Source: Macropodus opercularis (Eukaryota; Chordata; Actinopteri; Anabantiformes; Osphronemidae). From it: DNA of 64,000 bases. Below are positions 61,331 to 64,000 of this stretch, in pieces. Positions within the stretch are counted from its first letter, which is position 1, and each line of letters begins with the position of its first letter. Under the pieces are notes generated by a model that did not search any database, was not told the DNA's origin, and worked only from the letters and a program-made list of their open reading frames with translations. The stretch spans positions 15,122,501-15,186,500 of the forward strand of contig CM061091.1 in assembly GCA_030770545.1 (NCBI GenBank). The letters run 5' to 3'. The translations under genes were made by a program, and so were the position numbers.

Positions 61331-64000
61331 CCCCCTTATGCTCCTCCTCTTTCCCCCAACCCTTGACTGGAAGCTCAGGCCTGTGGCCGGGCCGGGTTAG
61401 ACCCCACCCATTCTGTCTGCCCAGAGCAGCCAGGGCCTGAGAGACGCACTAGGTCCAGTCATCTCACCTCTACGCCAACACAAAGCCGAGGTCCAAAGCA
61501 TGTTACTCACAACAAAAGGGCTCCTCTAAAAAACTTGACACTACAGCCAGATGTGTGTGTGTTTAGGAGTGACCACTCTAAGAAACGCTACCATCCGAGC
61601 AACTCAAAACCCTATGATCTGTGGGAAAAAGATGCTGAAAGTCAGAGAGGCTTCAGAGCACAGAGCTATGCTCAGAACGGGTGCGCAGGGGAAGACGGCA
61701 TCACCCAACCGTGTGGTGGTCCCTGTGGTCAGGATGACTTGCTGGATCTTTCTGTGGTCTTTTGGAACATTCCAATACATGGGGTGGTGGGGTGGATATT
61801 TTTAGAAAACCCTAATATGGGCCGCATACCACAGACTCTCAAATTATCCCATCCAGCTTAGCCCTCAGTTTAAACCTTCCTTTTTAATTCCAGTAATTAC
61901 AGGCTCCAATTTATATGGAGCTGTGCACACAAAGGGCCTGTTTAATGCAAACCAGTTTGATTTGGGTGAAGTGTCCCAAGCATCTCCCACATCTTAAAGC
62001 CTGTTTATGCTGACTTGATGATTTATTTTCTTCCCAAAAAGGTTAAAAATGGTGCTATTTGCATCAGATTTCTTTGGGGAGGAATAAATGAATGGTGATT
62101 TTTCTTTTTTTGTCCCTGCATAATACGCCAAGTTGGGTTTGCAGGCTTGTGGGCCAGTGTGGGTTTCTGCCTGTCAGTGTCTCCACCAGGACAGTAAATC
62201 CAACACAGCACGGAGACTGTGACATTGTCAAGTGGGGAGCCAGCGCTGCCAAGAGGCGTCGCGACCATGTACTTGTGGTACGCTAATCACATTTGTGAGT
62301 CATAAAATATTGAAATACTTCTTGTCAACTTGTTAATATCTCTGTGTTTTAGAGGAGAGTCTCGGGTGAGGAGAGCTTAGGACGACTGCAGAGTTCTCAA
62401 GTTGAGAGTGCAGGTAATTTCTGGACAAATGCACACAGTCTTCCCTGGAAAGTTTTAAGAAACATGAAGCCATCTTAAGAGGCTTAAGTCATAAAAAAAA
62501 CGATCATGCCTGGATGTGTTGTACATATTTAATCCCCCACAGCCTGAGCAGCCGTATGACATATGTCCTCATCTCCCTTAAAAAAGCGAGACGAGGAGAG
62601 AATGTGTTTCTCTTTTGCCTCCATTGCGAAATGGAAAGCACACGGATACGTAAGGTAAACTGTACTCTATCCTGTGAGGCAAAACTCTTCCCCACTCCAA
62701 AGGTGTGAGGAAGAGTGAGTCTGCCAGAGCCTGTGTCTATTTTAGTCTAATGACAGCCATTGGAATGTGAGCCAGTGAGTCCAGCAGCTAAGGCCAGGAC
62801 AAGATGGCAACGGGCTGACAGAGCAAGTATGTCTTGCTATGACTTTCACTGCAGAAGTGACACATTTACATATAATCGAGCATGTTTTTTTTATTTGTAA
62901 GTAAACTGAACACTAGTGATCATACAACAAAACATGTCCCAGGGGCCTGTTCCTCTTTTTTTTGTCTTGGTGCAACCCCTTGGTGCAAGCTGGATTGTTT
63001 TCAAAAAGACAACCTTTTTGAAAGTCTTCACATTCATTAGCTTACATATTGTAACGTGATAAACACCAGACAATTGCCACATGCTTATAATACCTGCTTG
63101 CAAAATGCCAGTACAAACCCTGCTCAAATAGTTCACGTATTTGTCTTTCAAAAATCAAACGCTATAGGTCTGCTTTTACCAGTGTAAGTGTGTGTGTTAG
63201 ACTCTGTCGCTGTGTATGTAGTGTGGGTTTACAGGCAGTATGTGTTGTCAGCTTTTGCGTGTGCAAGTACAGCTATGCCAGTTTGGGTTAAGCACAGAGT
63301 GGCCAAAGCCGCAGACACACAGGATAGGTACCTAAGTGGAATCAGGCCTGTTAGATTTATGGCCATTTGTTCGGAGAGTGTTCATCCATTGGCTATTATG
63401 GAATGATTAGAGGAGAAGGTGAAGCTCCAAGTCCAGCAAAAATCAATACGGCTGTCGAGAACGATTCAGCCTTTCCCGCTCCGAGGAGTATTAGCACCAA
63501 ACCTCTGTCTCCTCACACTTCTTCATTCGTCTCCAAGTGATTCACCCCTAAGCCTCCAAACTAGCTTCACCTGCCACGTTCTTCTCATGGCAGCCGTGTG
63601 ACCCTGCTTCTATATGGCTACTAGGAAGGCAAGACTTACACAAAAAGCTCACAAAAAAAAAATCAATTATGCCTTGGGAGGACAGTATAGCGTGGTGTGG
63701 GCAGCACGAGTGCATTCACTGTCTTGTGGAGGAGGATCAAGTAAGTAGGGAGAGGATTAAGGACACATTTCGGATTTGTGTGAACTTTCAGTTAACTTTG
63801 ATGATAAATGCTGCCAGATGTGAGAACAAAACAAACTATTCCTCTTCATCAAATTAATACCACCTGAAATACTAGCAGTGATGCAAGTCTGCATTTGTGC
63901 AGTTGGGATGTCTGTGTTTCAGTATCTCTACACATGTCCTGATATGGGGACGCATTGTGGAGAGAAGGGTGAGAGGTGGGTGCGAGAAAGCAAACCTCAA

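Larger units (their letters stand above)
1..64000 (-). other. zfhx3: zfhx3 locus, internal part of the gene (six exons, open at both ends)
   Basis: The whole window lies inside one minus-strand gene, seen as six exons joined by GT/AG introns in a continuous frame. ZFHX3/ATBF1 is a nuclear transcription factor of over 3,600 residues in mammals, with many C2H2 fingers and four homeodomains, active in neuronal differentiation, circadian control and growth control. The choice of ZFHX3 over its paralogue ZFHX4 rests on homeodomain 1 reading LRVLRQYFDINNSP and homeodomain 2 reading DANAYPKDDEFEQLS, where ZFHX4 as I recall it has LKILRAYFDINNSP and DTNAYPKDDEIEQLS. The order finger, acidic linker, two fingers, fingers, Gln/Pro linkers, homeodomains also matches. 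The translation start, the remaining homeodomains and the stop codon are outside the window. Which fish duplicate this is cannot be told. Confidence 0.93.
42845..64000 (-). other. zfhx3 intron upstream of exon A (at least 21 kb, open)
   Basis: Acceptor side only, since the donor is beyond the window. Contents seen: a low-repeat block at 44348-44640, a CpG-dense CRE patch at 46565-46690, (GT)19 at 46397-46434, the (GT)n/(CA)n pair at 52881-53086, (GT)11 at 55831-55852, A runs at 50350-50364 and 50854-50869, and low-repeat regulatory-looking blocks at 60190-60330 and 61085-61330. No coding exon or second gene was recognised. An alternative first exon cannot be excluded by eye. Confidence 0.75.

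Noticed and set aside
1..64000. tRNA, rRNA, CRISPR, prokaryotic operons, intact transposons or viral insertions
   Set aside because: No clover-leaf, no regular spaced repeats, no RT/transposase/gag-like frames and no terminal inverted or long direct repeats seen by eye. Small old SINE fragments cannot be excluded.

Overview
This window is vertebrate nuclear DNA, most likely from a ray-finned (teleost) fish. The evidence is split exons with GT/AG borders, long AT-rich introns, several dinucleotide microsatellites, and a single spread-out gene matching the zinc-finger homeobox factor ZFHX3 (ATBF1). I read the gene on the minus strand by translating and joining exons by hand. It runs off both ends of the window: the N-terminal exons lie beyond position 64000 and the C-terminal part lies before position 1. 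The teleost assignment is an inference from compact introns and diverged linker sequence. I cannot say which teleost duplicate (a or b) this is.

Layout in transcription order (minus strand, right to left): intron 64000-42845 (at least 21 kb, no coding exon recognised); exon A 42844-42613 (one C2H2 finger); a 28.3 kb intron; exon B 14290-14183 (short acidic exon, 36 codons); an 8.0 kb intron; exon C 6133-5997 (basic Ser/Lys-Arg linker); a 0.54 kb intron; exon D 5452-5252 (two C2H2 fingers); a 2.1 kb intron; exon E 3164-3041; a 129 bp intron; and exon F, the giant exon, 2911 to beyond position 1. Exon F carries six C2H2 fingers, Gln-rich and poly-Pro linkers, the whole of homeodomain 1 and the first 35 residues of homeodomain 2. 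Every splice junction keeps one open frame (phases 0-1, 1-1, 1-0, 0-0, 0-1, 1-open), which strongly supports the model. About 3.7 kb of coding sequence (roughly 1237 codons) is present.

The rest, about 94% of the window, is intron. I found no convincing second protein gene, tRNA, rRNA, CRISPR array or intact transposon. The introns hold simple repeats: (GT)n, (CA)n, (TA)20, C24 and G-rich tracts. They also hold several low-repeat blocks dense in homeodomain, POU and CRE-type motifs that look like conserved regulatory elements. Those calls are visual guesses, to be settled by alignment to other vertebrates.

The observations most worth a second look are a frame-preserving exon B between very long introns and beside weak splice sites, a CpG-dense patch with a perfect CRE palindrome 3.8 kb upstream of exon A, a compact CCAAT/CRE/CArG-like cluster in the 8 kb intron, and several candidate enhancers in the 28 kb intron. 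I did not find evidence of a new type of biological system here.
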